A stretch of DNA of 64,000 nt from Scytonema tolypothrichoides VB-61278 (GCF_000828085.3 NZ_JXCA02000030.1:216193-280192), one strand, 5' to 3'; shown: positions 44,385 to 53,187, counted from the stretch's first letter. Notes: generated by a model from the letters alone, not told the origin. A program made the numbers and translations.

Positions 44385-46031
44385 GTGACATCTTCTTTAT
44401 TTACTACTGAACGCCTCTTATTTACTCCTGCAATTCCAGACACTGACGCTGTTCCCACCATCTTTGCTTTTCCTAACGAGTACAGTGTGGGTATTACTAG
44501 CCTTGGCTATCAGGTGGTATGGGCAACTTTGGCAATGCGTTCTGATATGCAGGTGAGTCGTTTGTTCACCAACACTCATGAACAACTCCCAAGAAAGCCC
44601 GAATTATTGGGCTTTTCTTTGTCGTGGGAACTCGATTATGTCAATGTTTTGAATCTGCTGGAATCTTTGGAAGTTCCCATCAGGGTAAATGCCCGAGATA
44701 ATAATCATCCCATAGTTTTTGGTGGTGGTCCCGTACTCACTGCTAACCCCGAACCTTTTGCAGATTTCTTTGATGTGATTTTGCTAGGAGATGGGGAAAC
44801 TTTGCTGGGGAATTTTATTGAAGCTTACAAAGAAGTTAGAAAAGCTGATAGACAAACTCAACTCAAAGCATTAGCACAAGTTTCTGGTGTTTATGTTCCT
44901 AGTTTGTATGAGGTGGAGTATCATGCAGCAGATGGTGCTGTAAAATCAATTCAACCAATTTCCCCAGAAATTCCTGCTGTCGTACAAAAGCAAACTTACC
45001 GGGGAAATGTTCTCTCAGCATCAACAGTGGTGACAGAAAAAGCGGCTTGGGAAAATATTTTTATGGTGGAAGTGGTGAGAAGTTGTCCAGAAATGTGTCG
45101 CTTCTGTTTGGCAAGTTATCTCACTTTACCTTTTAGAACAGCGAGTGTTGAAAGTTCACTCATTCCAGCGATAGAAAAAGGATTATCAGTCACAAATCGG
45201 TTAGGATTATTAGGAGCTTCAGTGACTCAGCATCCGGAATTTGAAGCTTTGCTGGATTATATCAATCAGCCAAAGTACGATGATATACGTCTGAGCATTT
45301 CCTCTGTGCGAACAAACACAGTCACTGTACAATTGGCTCAGACTTTGGCAAAACGAGACACAAAATCCCTTACCATTGCTGTAGAAAGTGGTTCGGAAAA
45401 ATTACGACGCATTATCAATAAAAAATTGCAAAACGACGAAATCATCCAAGCAGCAGGAAATGCCAAAGCTGGAGGATTATCTGGTTTGAAACTCTACGGA
45501 ATGGTGGGAATTCCTGGTGAGGAACCAGAAGATTTGGATGAAACTGTAATGATGATGCGCGATATCAAAAAAGCTGCTTCTGGATTGCGGTTAACATTGG
45601 GGTGCAGTACTTTTGTTCCCAAGGCACATACACCGTTTCAGTGGTTTGGTGTGAATCCGCAAGCAGAAAAGAGGTTGCAGTTTTTACAGAAAAAACTCAA
45701 GCCTCAAGGAATAGACTTTCGCCCGGAAAGTTACAATTGGTCAATTATTCAGGCTTTGTTGTCGAGAGGCGATCGCCGACTCTCCCACCTCCTAGAACTC
45801 ACCCGCAACTTCGGTGATTCTCTAGGTAGTTACAAACGTGCTTTCAAACAACTCAAAGGACAAATCCCCGATTTGGATTTTTACGTTTATACCAAGTGGT
45901 CAACAGACCAAATATTACCTTGGAACCACTTGCAAGGACCGTTACCACAGTCTACACTACTAAAGCACTTGGCTGATGCCACGAGTCATTTCAACTTATC
46001 CCAACGGGAACTACAGTTTTTAAAAGTCTAA
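44385..46031 (+). CDS. B12-binding radical SAM protein
   Basis: 548 aa with a GTG start (44385). The N-terminal cobalamin-binding-like Rossmann region (about 20-190, including FGGGPVLTANPEPFADFFDVILLGDGE in two parts) is followed by a radical SAM core with the cluster motif CPEMCRFC (CX3CX2C), the KSLTIAVESGSEKLRR strand and KLYGMVGIPGEEPEDLDE. The family (DUF/TIGR03960-like) is conserved in cyanobacteria and its substrate is unknown. A small CPXCG protein gene follows 13 bp downstream. Confidence 0.87.
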   Translation: MTSSLFTTERLLFTPAIPDTDAVPTIFAFPNEYSVGITSLGYQVVWATLAMRSDMQVSRLFTNTHEQLPRKPELLGFSLSWELDYVNVLNLLESLEVPIRVNARDNNHPIVFGGGPVLTANPEPFADFFDVILLGDGETLLGNFIEAYKEVRKADRQTQLKALAQVSGVYVPSLYEVEYHAADGAVKSIQPISPEIPAVVQKQTYRGNVLSASTVVTEKAAWENIFMVEVVRSCPEMCRFCLASYLTLPFRTASVESSLIPAIEKGLSVTNRLGLLGASVTQHPEFEALLDYINQPKYDDIRLSISSVRTNTVTVQLAQTLAKRDTKSLTIAVESGSEKLRRIINKKLQNDEIIQAAGNAKAGGLSGLKLYGMVGIPGEEPEDLDETVMMMRDIKKAASGLRLTLGCSTFVPKAHTPFQWFGVNPQAEKRLQFLQKKLKPQGIDFRPESYNWSIIQALLSRGDRRLSHLLELTRNFGDSLGSYKRAFKQLKGQIPDLDFYVYTKWSTDQILPWNHLQGPLPQSTLLKHLADATSHFNLSQRELQFLKV

Positions 46032-46044
46032 TTTTTGTCTATAA

Positions 46045-46233
46045 ATGCAAACAACAGCCGAATACTACTGTGCCTATTGTGGCGAACCCAATACCACCTT
46101 CATTGATTTCAGCGCAGGTGGACACCAATCTTACGTAGAAGATTGTCAAGTTTGCTGTCGCCCTAACATTCTTTATGTGCGGATTGATGAAGATACTCTT
46201 GATGTAGAGATAGATACTGAATATGAGGAATGA
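46045..46233 (+). CDS. CPXCG-motif cysteine-rich zinc-binding small protein
   Basis: 62 aa. Two CxxC pairs, YYCAYCGEPN and EDCQVCCRPN, spaced to bind one zinc, with a VDIEIDTE-like acidic C-terminus. This matches the small CPXCG protein family (here CAYCG). Role unknown. It lies 13 bp after the radical SAM gene, probably in one transcript. Confidence 0.85.
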   Translation: MQTTAEYYCAYCGEPNTTFIDFSAGGHQSYVEDCQVCCRPNILYVRIDEDTLDVEIDTEYEE

Positions 46234-46376
46234 ACTTTTCTACTGATTTTAAATTGAAAATTTTTTGGTAATAAGTCATAGGGAATAACTAATGGTTAGT
46301 CGTTAGTGGTTATTAAGAAACTTAACTAACAACTAACAATTATTAATTATTACTTACAGAATCGAAAACCGTTGAG

Positions 46377-46835
46377 ATGCTGCACTTTAAATATTCATCA
46401 GTCATTAATGCACCAGTGGAGGTTGTTTGGAAATTCCACGAAAGACCAGATGTTATGCAACTGCTGACTCCACCTTGGCAACCCGTTCAAGTTCTCCGCC
46501 GCGAAGGGGGACTTGGTAAAGGTGCTATCACTGAGTTTCGCCTTTTTTTGGGACCATTGCCTTTGCGTTGGTTAGCAAGTCACACAGAATACCAAGAACA
46601 TCACCTGTTTACCGACGAACAAATTTCCGGACCTTTTGATTATTGGGTGCATCGACATTTATTTCAACCAGAAAATGGTCAAACGAGATTGACTGATGAC
46701 ATTTCCTTTTCTATGCCAGGCGGAGAACCTGTGGAATTTGTCAGTGGTTGGCTTGTCCAAGTCCAATTAGAAGCGATGTTTCGTTACCGACATTTTGTGA
46801 CGAAACGTGAATGCGAGTCACCATTAGTAGCTTAA
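46377..46835 (+). CDS. SRPBCC-family (START-like) protein
   Basis: 152 aa with the SRPBCC (polyketide cyclase/dehydrase) pattern: FKYSSVINAPVEVVWKFHERPDVM at the start, LRREGGLGKGAITEFRL, a central FDYWVHRHLF strand and a long C-terminal helix. The family forms a hydrophobic ligand pocket; members in cyanobacteria often bind pigments or lipids, but ligand and role here are unknown. It is convergent with the SDR gene, the two stops being 24 bp apart. Confidence 0.82.
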   Translation: MLHFKYSSVINAPVEVVWKFHERPDVMQLLTPPWQPVQVLRREGGLGKGAITEFRLFLGPLPLRWLASHTEYQEHHLFTDEQISGPFDYWVHRHLFQPENGQTRLTDDISFSMPGGEPVEFVSGWLVQVQLEAMFRYRHFVTKRECESPLVA

Positions 46836-46859
46836 GTAAATTCTGTACATTCTCAGCTT

Positions 46860-47678
46860 TTATTGATCTTTATTTTTCAAAGCTTGCTGAGAAACCCACT
46901 GAAGTAAGCCTGGAAACAATCGATAAAACGCTTGCGACAAATTCGCCGAACCCACAAATACCTCAGACTTGTGGTTTTGAACAGCGTCCCAAATGGCATT
47001 TGCCACATCCTCAGGCTTCTCCACACCGGGAATTTCTAGGACGCTGTTCATCTGATCACGACGGGATTTCGTATCTTGGTCATCCTTACCACGAAAAACA
47101 GCCGCTTCCACAAAACGACTCTTGATCACATTGGGATAAATTCCACAAACGTGAACACCTTTTGGCTTTAATTCTGCGTGTAGCGCCTCTGTCAAACCTG
47201 TGACAGCAAACTTACTGGTGGAGTACGGCACTAAGTAAGGGGTAGGCAGTTTACCGCCAATGGAACTTATATTCACAATTGTGCCAGTTCTTCGTTGGAT
47301 GAAATGAGGCAAAAGGGCATGAATTGTGTGGATATATCCCCATAAATTAGTATCTATGACTTGGTGCCAATCGCTAAGAGAAAACTGTTCCACCGGTCCT
47401 TCTGCAAAAATGCCTGCATTGTTAATTAATACATCAATATAGCCGTAATGATCCAAAGCCTTCTCTACCAGTGTTTCCACCTGCGATGAGTCTCTAACAT
47501 CGCAAGGAACTATAAGTGGTGCATGACGACCAAAGCTTTGCACCTCCTGTGCTACACTTTCCAATTCCTCAAGCTGACGTGCAGTGAGTACCAAGTCATA
47601 TCCTTTGCGAGCAAATAGAAGTGCTGTTGCTTTCCCAATACCTTGGGAAGCACCTGTAATGATTACTGTAGGAGCCAT
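46860..47678 (-). CDS. Short-chain dehydrogenase/reductase (SDR)
   Basis: 272 aa classical SDR: NAD(P)-binding TGASQGIGKA, NNAGIF, catalytic SSIGG Ser, YSTSK Tyr-Lys pair and the C-terminal PGLLQWVSQQ region. TARQ after beta-2 suggests NADP. The substrate is unknown. Its 5' end faces the HLIP gene across a 317-bp spacer. Confidence 0.9.
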   Translation of the reverse strand: MAPTVIITGASQGIGKATALLFARKGYDLVLTARQLEELESVAQEVQSFGRHAPLIVPCDVRDSSQVETLVEKALDHYGYIDVLINNAGIFAEGPVEQFSLSDWHQVIDTNLWGYIHTIHALLPHFIQRRTGTIVNISSIGGKLPTPYLVPYSTSKFAVTGLTEALHAELKPKGVHVCGIYPNVIKSRFVEAAVFRGKDDQDTKSRRDQMNSVLEIPGVEKPEDVANAIWDAVQNHKSEVFVGSANLSQAFYRLFPGLLQWVSQQALKNKDQ

Positions 47679-47995
47679 ATTGTCAATTAAAAACTCTATT
47701 TCCTATAGTTTGAGCAACAAAATTTAATAAACCTTCTGACTAACGTTAGATTTTAATTTTTTTATTTGAGAATTTTCTTGGTATTCCTGACTACCACCTG
47801 CTTGCTTTGAAAAATCCTCTACTCGATAGGCGAATCAAACTCCTATTAACCTTTTGTGCTAGAAACCTGTCCATTAACCACTTACAACCTCATCCTTTGG
47901 ACTAGCTAACGCTTTGACACTGTAGAGAGATAGCACACACGCTTAAGGATCACTACTATGAAAAATGTAATTTAAATACTTTAGGAAACTTAACA
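47679..47995. other. Divergent promoter region of SDR and HLIP genes
   Basis: 317 AT-rich bp holding the promoters of both flanking genes. A single TTACAA occurs at 47880, but no tandem pair of the kind known from high-light regulatory 1 elements was found. No gene or repeat is seen. Confidence 0.35.
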
Positions 47996-48187
47996 ATGGG
48001 CAACTATCCTACTGATGCTACTGAAAAGGCATATAACGGGAGTGATCGTAATGCAGTTAAGTTTGGGTTTACTCCACAATCTGAACTTTGGCAAGGTCGC
48101 TTAGCGATGATTGGTTTTATCGCTTACCTTCTTTGGGATCTTAACGGCTTTAGCGTTCTGCGCGACGTACTCAACCTCATTCACTAG
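47996..48187 (+). CDS. High-light-inducible protein (HLIP/SCP), one helix
   Basis: 63 aa. The chlorophyll-binding motif is SELWQGRLAMIGFIAYLLWD: Glu-x-x-x-x-Arg with the AMIGF signature, as in LHC helix I. A short polar N-terminus precedes it. HLIPs are thylakoid proteins that bind chlorophyll and beta-carotene and quench energy during PSII assembly. The beta-carotene ketolase gene follows about 550 bp downstream. Confidence 0.93.
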   Translation: MGNYPTDATEKAYNGSDRNAVKFGFTPQSELWQGRLAMIGFIAYLLWDLNGFSVLRDVLNLIH

Positions 48188-48736
48188 ATTTGAAAGAACC
48201 TAGAACTGCGCACAAGACATAAGCTGACACTACAGACACAACAGCTAATCTCTTGTGCACTCTGGCTTCTGAATCTTTCTCTAAAATTTTGCTGTCTTAG
48301 GACTTACGCACAAACAACGTAACCATAGTCATTGCGACCGGAGGGAAGCAATCCCAACCCGTTGTTTTTAGTAGCGCGTGTGTAAGTCCTATGTCTTACA
48401 CCCATACCAGCTAACCTCCAGATGAAAAAATGTTCGGTCTGGCAGTTGTGTGTAAATATTTGTGTAATTATTAAAGTAACTTAATATTTATACATAATTC
48501 TCAAATTCAGCTTGCCATTAGCACAACAATACAGCAACTGGCAACTGGATGAAATACAGTCGGGGAATTATGGAAAAGGTTCGCATCTTGCCACTGTACC
48601 TCACGCTTGTTGAAATGCACTGTAACTAGGTAAGTGCAGTGGCATTGTGAACCCTTAATGTATCTTGTCATGAACTTATTGTTGTGACTTTTTACCCAAA
48701 TTTTTTACCTCAAATAAGCCAAAATAAAGTACAACC
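48188..48736. other. Spacer between HLIP and crtW
   Basis: 549 bp. It contains the 94-bp element described separately (48298-48391), and otherwise AT-rich sequence with the crtW promoter. No gene is seen. Confidence 0.4.
48298..48391. repeat. 94-bp element with ends TAGGACTTACGCAC
   Basis: Terminal inverted repeats TAGGACTTACGCAC and GTGTGTAAGTCCTA (one mismatch). The interior has CATTGCGACCGGAGGGAAGCAATCCC in two blocks, a common REP unit. The ends match those of the 289-bp element at 59887. Confidence 0.6.
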
Positions 48737-49489
48737 GTGATTGAACAATTAGAAAAACCAACAGGTCATCAACTCAAACTTTTCACTGCATCTACCACAG
48801 GAATCCTGATTGCTCTTGTTATTATTGCAACCTGGCTAACGAGCTTGATTCTATTACTTTCTGTGGATATCTCTCACTTTAATATCTTGACTTTATCGCT
48901 TGCTGTGCTTTGGCAGGCATTTCTCTACACAGGATTATTTATTACAACTCATGATGCTATGCATGGGGTAGTCTTTCCTGCAAACAATAAAATAAATCAT
49001 TTTATTGGTTCACTATGTTTAACACTATATGGTTTTTTACCTTATGAAAAACTTTTAAAAAAGCATTGGATGCATCATCATAATCCGGCTAGTGAAAAAG
49101 ACCCCGATTTTCATGATGGCGAACATAAAAATTTCTTTGCTTGGTATTTTTATTTCATGAAAAGTTACTCAAGTTGGGGGCAGATGCTCATCATCACGAT
49201 TATCTATAATTCTGCCTCTTTCATACTCCATATACCCAAAACAAATCTCACTTTATTTTGGGCAATACCCGCGCTTATTAGTTCACTACAGCTATTTTAT
49301 TTTGGCACATTCTTGCCTCATCGTGAACCAAAAGACGGGTATAGTGAACCTCACCGTGCCAAAACTATCCCCAGTCCTGTTTGGTGGTCATTTCTCACTT
49401 GCTATCATTTCGGTTATCACGAAGAACATCACGAATCTCCTCATGTTCCTTGGTGGCAATTGCCAGATGTTCATATGTTGAAGCGATAG
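48737..49489 (+). CDS. crtW: Beta-carotene ketolase
   Basis: 250 aa membrane di-iron oxygenase of the fatty acid desaturase superfamily: histidine boxes THDAMHG, HWMHHHNPASEKDPDFHDGE, LPHREPKDG and YHEEHHESPHVPWW, with hydrophobic helices between them. CrtW adds 4-keto groups to beta-carotene to give echinenone and canthaxanthin, which orange carotenoid protein and related proteins use. A GTG start at 48737 is used. The HLIP gene upstream suggests a photoprotection context. Confidence 0.9.
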   Translation: MIEQLEKPTGHQLKLFTASTTGILIALVIIATWLTSLILLLSVDISHFNILTLSLAVLWQAFLYTGLFITTHDAMHGVVFPANNKINHFIGSLCLTLYGFLPYEKLLKKHWMHHHNPASEKDPDFHDGEHKNFFAWYFYFMKSYSSWGQMLIITIIYNSASFILHIPKTNLTLFWAIPALISSLQLFYFGTFLPHREPKDGYSEPHRAKTIPSPVWWSFLTCYHFGYHEEHHESPHVPWWQLPDVHMLKR

Positions 49490-49814
49490 CTAGCCCCTAA
49501 GGGGGCGCTGCGCAAACGCTGCTGCCTTCGGCAGATCGCCTTGATATCTCCCCGGTTAGAAACACGGCTAATTCTTACTGCCTTGGTATTGGAGCGAGTT
49601 CTTTGTAAAATCATGCATTCCGGGTCTGAAAACTGTCGTTATGTCTACCTTTTAGCAATGCTATCCTTCCGCTTCTGAACCGAAACTTGTTCATGGGTTA
49701 TTGTGGTCTAGTAGGACATAATTTTTAAAAACCGTATTTTCATTCCTCATGGAACTTGCGTTGAATAAGCGTTTTACAGAAAACAAAAACACGGGTTTTG
49801 ACGATTAAGGACTA
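49490..49814. other. Spacer with repeat after crtW
   Basis: 325 bp. CTAGCCCCTAAGGGGGCGCTGC at 49490-49511 (GGGGGCGC hairpin) and GCTGCTGCCTTCGGCAGATCGCC at about 49519-49541 are REP units. The latter shares its core with the 36-nt insertion at 52587. The rest is unremarkable. Confidence 0.45.
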
Positions 49815-50285
49815 CTAGTCTGCATTCAACACTTTACGAAACACAATCTTATCAGCACCCGCTGTGTAGAAGTCCCGGATGCGAGCCTCCTGTTCGTAGC
49901 CGCACTTCGCGTAGAACTTCCGTGTGCGCTCGAAGCTCGCTAACGTTTCCACCAGTAGCATTCGCCCACCGCGTCCCTTCAAAGTTTCTTCAACGTAGCG
50001 CAGCAGTTTTCCACCGCGTCCTTGTCCTTGGCGGTCGGGGCGAATGGCGATCAATTGTAGGTTCCACGTCTGATCGGTCATCCGTTCAGGCTCACAGTAG
50101 GCGACCCCCACCGGTCCTTCTTCGTCATCGTCATCGGTAATCCAGAAGGGATCGCTGTCGGTGTTGCCGTCGAGGTAGTCAGCTAGCATTTTGCCGAGAT
50201 CCTCGAGTTCGCTAGGCTGGAAACCAATTGTGTTGGCTACGGCAATCAGCGCTGCTGCATCTTCGCGTTTTGTAGGTCGTATCAT
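49815..50285 (-). CDS. GNAT-family N-acetyltransferase
   Basis: 156 aa from ATG 50285 (MIRPTKREDAAALIAVANTIG). The acetyl-CoA site is in AIRPDRQGQGRGGKLLRY (the Q/RxxGxG/A loop), and FYAKCGYEQEARIRDFY is the typical C-terminal strand. Substrate unknown. Base composition is clearly more GC-rich than its neighbours, which suggests acquisition by transfer. It is divergent from a MarR-type regulator with matching operator palindromes between them, so it is the likely regulated target. Confidence 0.87.
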   Translation of the reverse strand: MIRPTKREDAAALIAVANTIGFQPSELEDLGKMLADYLDGNTDSDPFWITDDDDEEGPVGVAYCEPERMTDQTWNLQLIAIRPDRQGQGRGGKLLRYVEETLKGRGGRMLLVETLASFERTRKFYAKCGYEQEARIRDFYTAGADKIVFRKVLNAD

Positions 50286-50299
50286 GGAGAACTTCAGTG

Positions 50300-50314
50300 T
50301 ATGCTTGAAGCATA
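50300..50314. promoter_or_regulatory. Operator palindrome 1, TATGCTTGAAGCATA
   Basis: A 15-bp odd-centred perfect palindrome, 15 bp upstream of the GNAT start, in the divergent region shared with the MarR regulator. A second site with the same TATGC-N5-GCATA arms lies 44 bp away. MarR proteins bind such palindromes as dimers. Confidence 0.65.
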
Positions 50315-50343
50315 TAATAACCACCAGATTTGTTTGATGTCAA

Positions 50344-50358
50344 TATGCATGACGCATA
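50344..50358. promoter_or_regulatory. Operator palindrome 2, TATGCATGACGCATA
   Basis: A near-perfect palindrome with arms TATGC/GCATA, 10 bp upstream of the marR start. It sits four helical turns from palindrome 1, so one regulator could bind both and control both divergent genes, including its own. Confidence 0.65.
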
Positions 50359-50368
50359 TAATTTAGGT

Positions 50369-50881
50369 ATGGAAAACACTAACCTTGCGAATGTAGTGGG
50401 GGCTTTGGCTCTTGCCTTGACAGATTCGGTCGCCCAGTCGGCGGAGCGAATGATTGATGATGCAGGGCCGGCTGCTGAGGCTCTTTGCTTGGTAAGACAT
50501 GCACCAGGGATACCGATTGAACAATTGCGCCGCGCCCTTGGGATGTCGCATCCGGGTGCAGTGCGGCTTGTAGAACGACTGGAGAAACAAGGATTGATTC
50601 TCCGTGAACGCTGCTCTTTTGATCGCAGAGCTGTGGAGCTGAAATTGACCCAACAAGGGGAAGTGATGGTGAGCAAGATGCATCAAGCGCGGCTGTTGGC
50701 ACTTGAGGAAGCGATCGCTTGCCTATCCTCAAAAGACCGCCTGCATTTGTGCCGTATCAGTAACCAAATCTTGTTTTCCCTGACAAAAACGAAGGACAGC
50801 GCCTTAACTATTTGTCGTTTATGTGATGAAAGAAACTGTCTGAATTGTCCAGTGAGTAAACGTTACAGCGAATTAACTTAA
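50369..50881 (+). CDS. MarR-family regulator with C-terminal Cys cluster
   Basis: 170 aa from ATG 50369 (MENTNLANVVGALALALTD). The winged-helix core has IEQLRRALGMSHPGAVRLVERLEKQGLI and the wing RCSFDRRAVELKLTQQG. After the dimerisation helix, the last 25 residues hold ICRLCDERNCLNCPV, with four cysteines in CX2C...CX2C spacing, probably a metal or redox site. This tail is known from a subset of MarR proteins and suggests control by metal, oxidant or thiol-reactive ligand. The GC content is raised like that of the divergent GNAT gene. Confidence 0.88.
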   Translation: MENTNLANVVGALALALTDSVAQSAERMIDDAGPAAEALCLVRHAPGIPIEQLRRALGMSHPGAVRLVERLEKQGLILRERCSFDRRAVELKLTQQGEVMVSKMHQARLLALEEAIACLSSKDRLHLCRISNQILFSLTKTKDSALTICRLCDERNCLNCPVSKRYSELT

Positions 50882-50908
50882 TGGGGGTCAACTGTTGATG
50901 GAGAGAAT

Positions 50909-51067
50909 TTAGCCATTCACAGACTGGAAAATTGTGAGGATTTCTCCTTCTGGTACCTGGTTTGCGCGAGGTAGCAAATCTTTACCAGCCAGAGCAGTAG
51001 CAACACGAGCAACTGAAGCCCCATATTGACGACCACCCTCTAATGTTGCTTCTGCAATTCCGACAGC
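50909..51067 (-). pseudogene. C-terminal fragment of a flavodoxin/reductase-like gene
   Basis: 52 codons and a TAA (50909-50911): GIAEATLEGGRQYGASVARVAT and LLPRANQVPEGEILTIFQ. The pattern ATLEGGRQYGASVA followed by LTIF resembles the end of NAD(P)H-dependent flavin/quinone reductase-type proteins, but I am not sure of the family. Sequence upstream of the fragment (to the right of 51067) changes abruptly to an HxlR gene in the other orientation, so the 5' part was deleted. Confidence 0.5.
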
Positions 51068-51400
51068 TACTTACGACAAACGCTCGATTTAGTAGCTGAC
51101 AAATGGGTTACAGTGGTGATCTATGTCCTATCTCACGGTACTAAACGTCACAGTGAGCTTCAAAGAGAGATTGGAGACGTTTCACAGAGAATGCTAACCC
51201 GTACACTGCGCGATTTGGAGCGAAATGGTCTTGTAGTGCGCAATGTGTATCCTGCTGTACCGCCGATGGTGGAGTATTCTTTAACGCCTTTGGGAGAAAC
51301 GCTGATTGAGCCACTCAGATCCCTGTGTCAATGGTCGATGGAGCACTTTCATGAAGTAGAAGCAGCTAGAGAAAGTGGAAATAGTGAAATAAGTAAATGA
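51068..51400 (+). pseudogene. HxlR-family regulator lacking its N-terminus
   Basis: Frame reads RQTLDLVADKWVTVVIYVLS, KRHSELQREIGDVSQRMLTRTL, VPPMVEYSLTPLGETL. This is the complete winged helix of HxlR regulators, but the usual start and conserved N-terminal Cys are missing; an in-frame GTG at 51113 could start a shortened 95-aa protein. Its 5' end is joined to the fragment of an opposite-strand gene, so promoter and start were lost together. Confidence 0.7.
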
Positions 51401-51622
51401 GTGCGATCTGCCGAACGCTCATTCTGAACCCTTTACGCTTAAGGCAAGCGAAGCGATTCCTGCGGAGACCTACGCTTAAGGCCTTACCAATAACTTCAAA
51501 ATATCATTCTACAGATAGATTGACAGTTTAACTCATTATGATATTTGGTATTTGTTGCTCAACATTTAAGGACACAAAGGAAGAAAAAGAAGAAAGGTAA
51601 TCTTAGATCGGGAAGCGAGTAG
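51401..51622. other. Spacer with REP unit
   Basis: 222 bp. CCTTTACGCTTAAGGCAAGCG and CCTACGCTTAAGGCCTTACC at about 51430-51490 form a repeated CTTAAG-centred hairpin. A GGACACAAAGGAAGAAAAAG unit at about 51570 is the same low-complexity repeat as at 30590. No gene is seen. Confidence 0.4.
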
Positions 51623-52411
51623 TTATAGCAGAGTTCGATTTTCAAATACATGAACATTTCCAATCGGTGTAAAACCTGCCTTCAAATATATCCCTATGCC
51701 GTCTGTTGAAGCCTGGAGAACAGCATAGCGATTTTGGTAAGATCTGGCTTCTCTAAGAAGATATGAAAACATCGCACTACCAATCCCTCTATGGCGATAT
51801 TCGGCACGGGTAGCAATGTCATATATGCCGATAGTTTCACTACCGATAAAAAGAGTGCCTGTTGCCACAATCTCGCCATGATACTTGCCAATATAATGTC
51901 GCATCGCTGGGAATTGGTTTATTTGTTGTTCACACAAAAGTCTGAAGTAAGCAGCAACGTTACGTCCTTCTTCTGAATCACCGAACAGACCAGCAATGAC
52001 GAAACCATACTGTTGAATCTCGCTTGTGTTTTCAGCGTATTTAATGAATAGTCCTTCAGGAAAAGCAACTTCAAAATTCGAGTCAGCCAAATCGGCATAC
52101 ATAGAGATATGAGTTTCGCTATGTATCAATCCATGTGAAATCAAAGCCTTCATACCAAATTTATCTACATCGTCTTCCCAGTACCAGATAGCGACAGGAA
52201 AACCAAAGGATGTAAAATAGCCGACTCCCTCATTGAGAAGTCGATACGTTGTAGACAAATCTCGCGCAACAATTACGTTAAAAGTATCGCTTGGAATACC
52301 GCAATCAACGCATAGAAAGCGACCGCAATCAGTCACCACCATGTTAGGGACAGATTTTGCAATATAAGAAGCCTTTTCTTCAAAATTCTTACGTACTGCC
52401 TGCTTCATCAT
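51623..52411 (-). CDS. GNAT-family acetyltransferase with N-terminal extension
   Basis: 262 aa. The N-terminal half (about 1-125) is a divergent GNAT-like domain (VTDCGRFLCVDCGIPSDTFN, VAIWYWEDDVDKFG). The C-terminal half carries the acetyl-CoA loop DIATRAEYRHRGIGSAMFSYLL and the YLKAGFTPIGNVHVFE end. Two-domain GNATs of this sort often modify small molecules; substrate unknown. The start overlaps the 3' end of the upstream membrane protein gene by 23 bp, so it is the last gene of an operon with two membrane proteins. Confidence 0.85.
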   Translation of the reverse strand: MMKQAVRKNFEEKASYIAKSVPNMVVTDCGRFLCVDCGIPSDTFNVIVARDLSTTYRLLNEGVGYFTSFGFPVAIWYWEDDVDKFGMKALISHGLIHSETHISMYADLADSNFEVAFPEGLFIKYAENTSEIQQYGFVIAGLFGDSEEGRNVAAYFRLLCEQQINQFPAMRHYIGKYHGEIVATGTLFIGSETIGIYDIATRAEYRHRGIGSAMFSYLLREARSYQNRYAVLQASTDGIGIYLKAGFTPIGNVHVFENRTLL

Positions 52412-53072
52412 TTTCTAATATCGGCGGACGCAAGCAAAGATACAAAAGTGGACCAATCAGAGGAACAAGTGCAACAGCCCAAAATACTTGGGGATTATTC
52501 CAACGCCGTCTCGCCATATCATCACCAAGGACGGTTGGGAAAAGTAGGCAAAACAAGCAAAATGCTAAACTCATACCATTGATAAAGCGATCTGCCGAAG
52601 GCAGCAGCGCTTCGCTATCGCCTAAAAACTGCTGCCAAAACCCTACCCAATCCCCAAGAATTGCATAAGCAAACAAACCAGCAGTACTTAAACTCAGAGC
52701 AATACCAAAAAAGCGAGAATCCAACAGCTGCAAAAAAGCATCCTTCCGTCCAGAAAATTGTTGATTGTCTTCCCTCATAGCCAAATAAGGTATCAGACCA
52801 AGCGTACCTGAAGCAATCGATGCTATTGCAAAAGGATAGAAAGGAATCCACTGCATCCTACCATCAAAGAACAGAACAGCACTGTAAATAAATAACCAGA
52901 TTCCTATAAGAGAAAATAAAGAGAGGATAACTGGATTTATATCTGTCCAATTGAGAGTAAAGATATTTTTGAGTAGCGTTAGAGTTTCTTCTAAGTGCAG
53001 TGGAGGCCCTAACAACAAAATGTAGGCGATAAATCCAACCCACAGTAACCAAAGAGCAATTTTTCGACTCAT
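52389..53072 (-). CDS. Membrane protein, paralogue B of a tandem pair
   Basis: 227 aa, five or six membrane helices. It starts SRKIALWLLWVGFIAYILLLGPP and ends DDMARRRWNNPQVFWAVALVPLIGPLLYLCLRPP; the neighbour at 53175 has the same layout (DDMARREIKNPQLFWLLGLIPLFGPLIYLCIRPP, in two parts). Cyanobacterial family of unknown function. Compared with the paralogue it carries about 12 extra residues (SEALLPSAD) encoded by a 36-nt repeat at 52587-52622, kept in frame. It lies between its paralogue and the GNAT gene, all on one strand. Confidence 0.75.
   Translation of the reverse strand: MSRKIALWLLWVGFIAYILLLGPPLHLEETLTLLKNIFTLNWTDINPVILSLFSLIGIWLFIYSAVLFFDGRMQWIPFYPFAIASIASGTLGLIPYLAMREDNQQFSGRKDAFLQLLDSRFFGIALSLSTAGLFAYAILGDWVGFWQQFLGDSEALLPSADRFINGMSLAFCLFCLLFPTVLGDDMARRRWNNPQVFWAVALVPLIGPLLYLCLRPPILENDEAGST
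52587..52622. repeat. 36-nt GCGAT...ATCGCC repeat inserted in frame
   Basis: GCGATCTGCCGAAGGCAGCA then GCGCTTCGCTATCGCC: an internal CTGCCGAAGGCAG hairpin and inverted ends GCGAT/ATCGC. It lies inside the membrane-protein gene at a point where the adjacent paralogue has no such residues. Units with the same ends and length are at 36178 and 59188. Confidence 0.65.
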
Positions 53073-53152
53073 AATTTTAGTTTATGACTGGTTGTTGTTG
53101 ACTCTGTAGTATCGTACATTAAAGGGGGTTTAAATCCCCAACTCAAACTGTC

Positions 53153-53187
53153 TTTAATTTTTAATTTTTAATTTTTAATTTTTAATT
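53153..53187. repeat. Five TTTAATT heptamers
   Basis: Exact tandem heptamers spanning the end of the paralogue A gene (its last codons and stop TAA at 53175 are inside the repeat) and the spacer to paralogue B. Confidence 0.75.
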
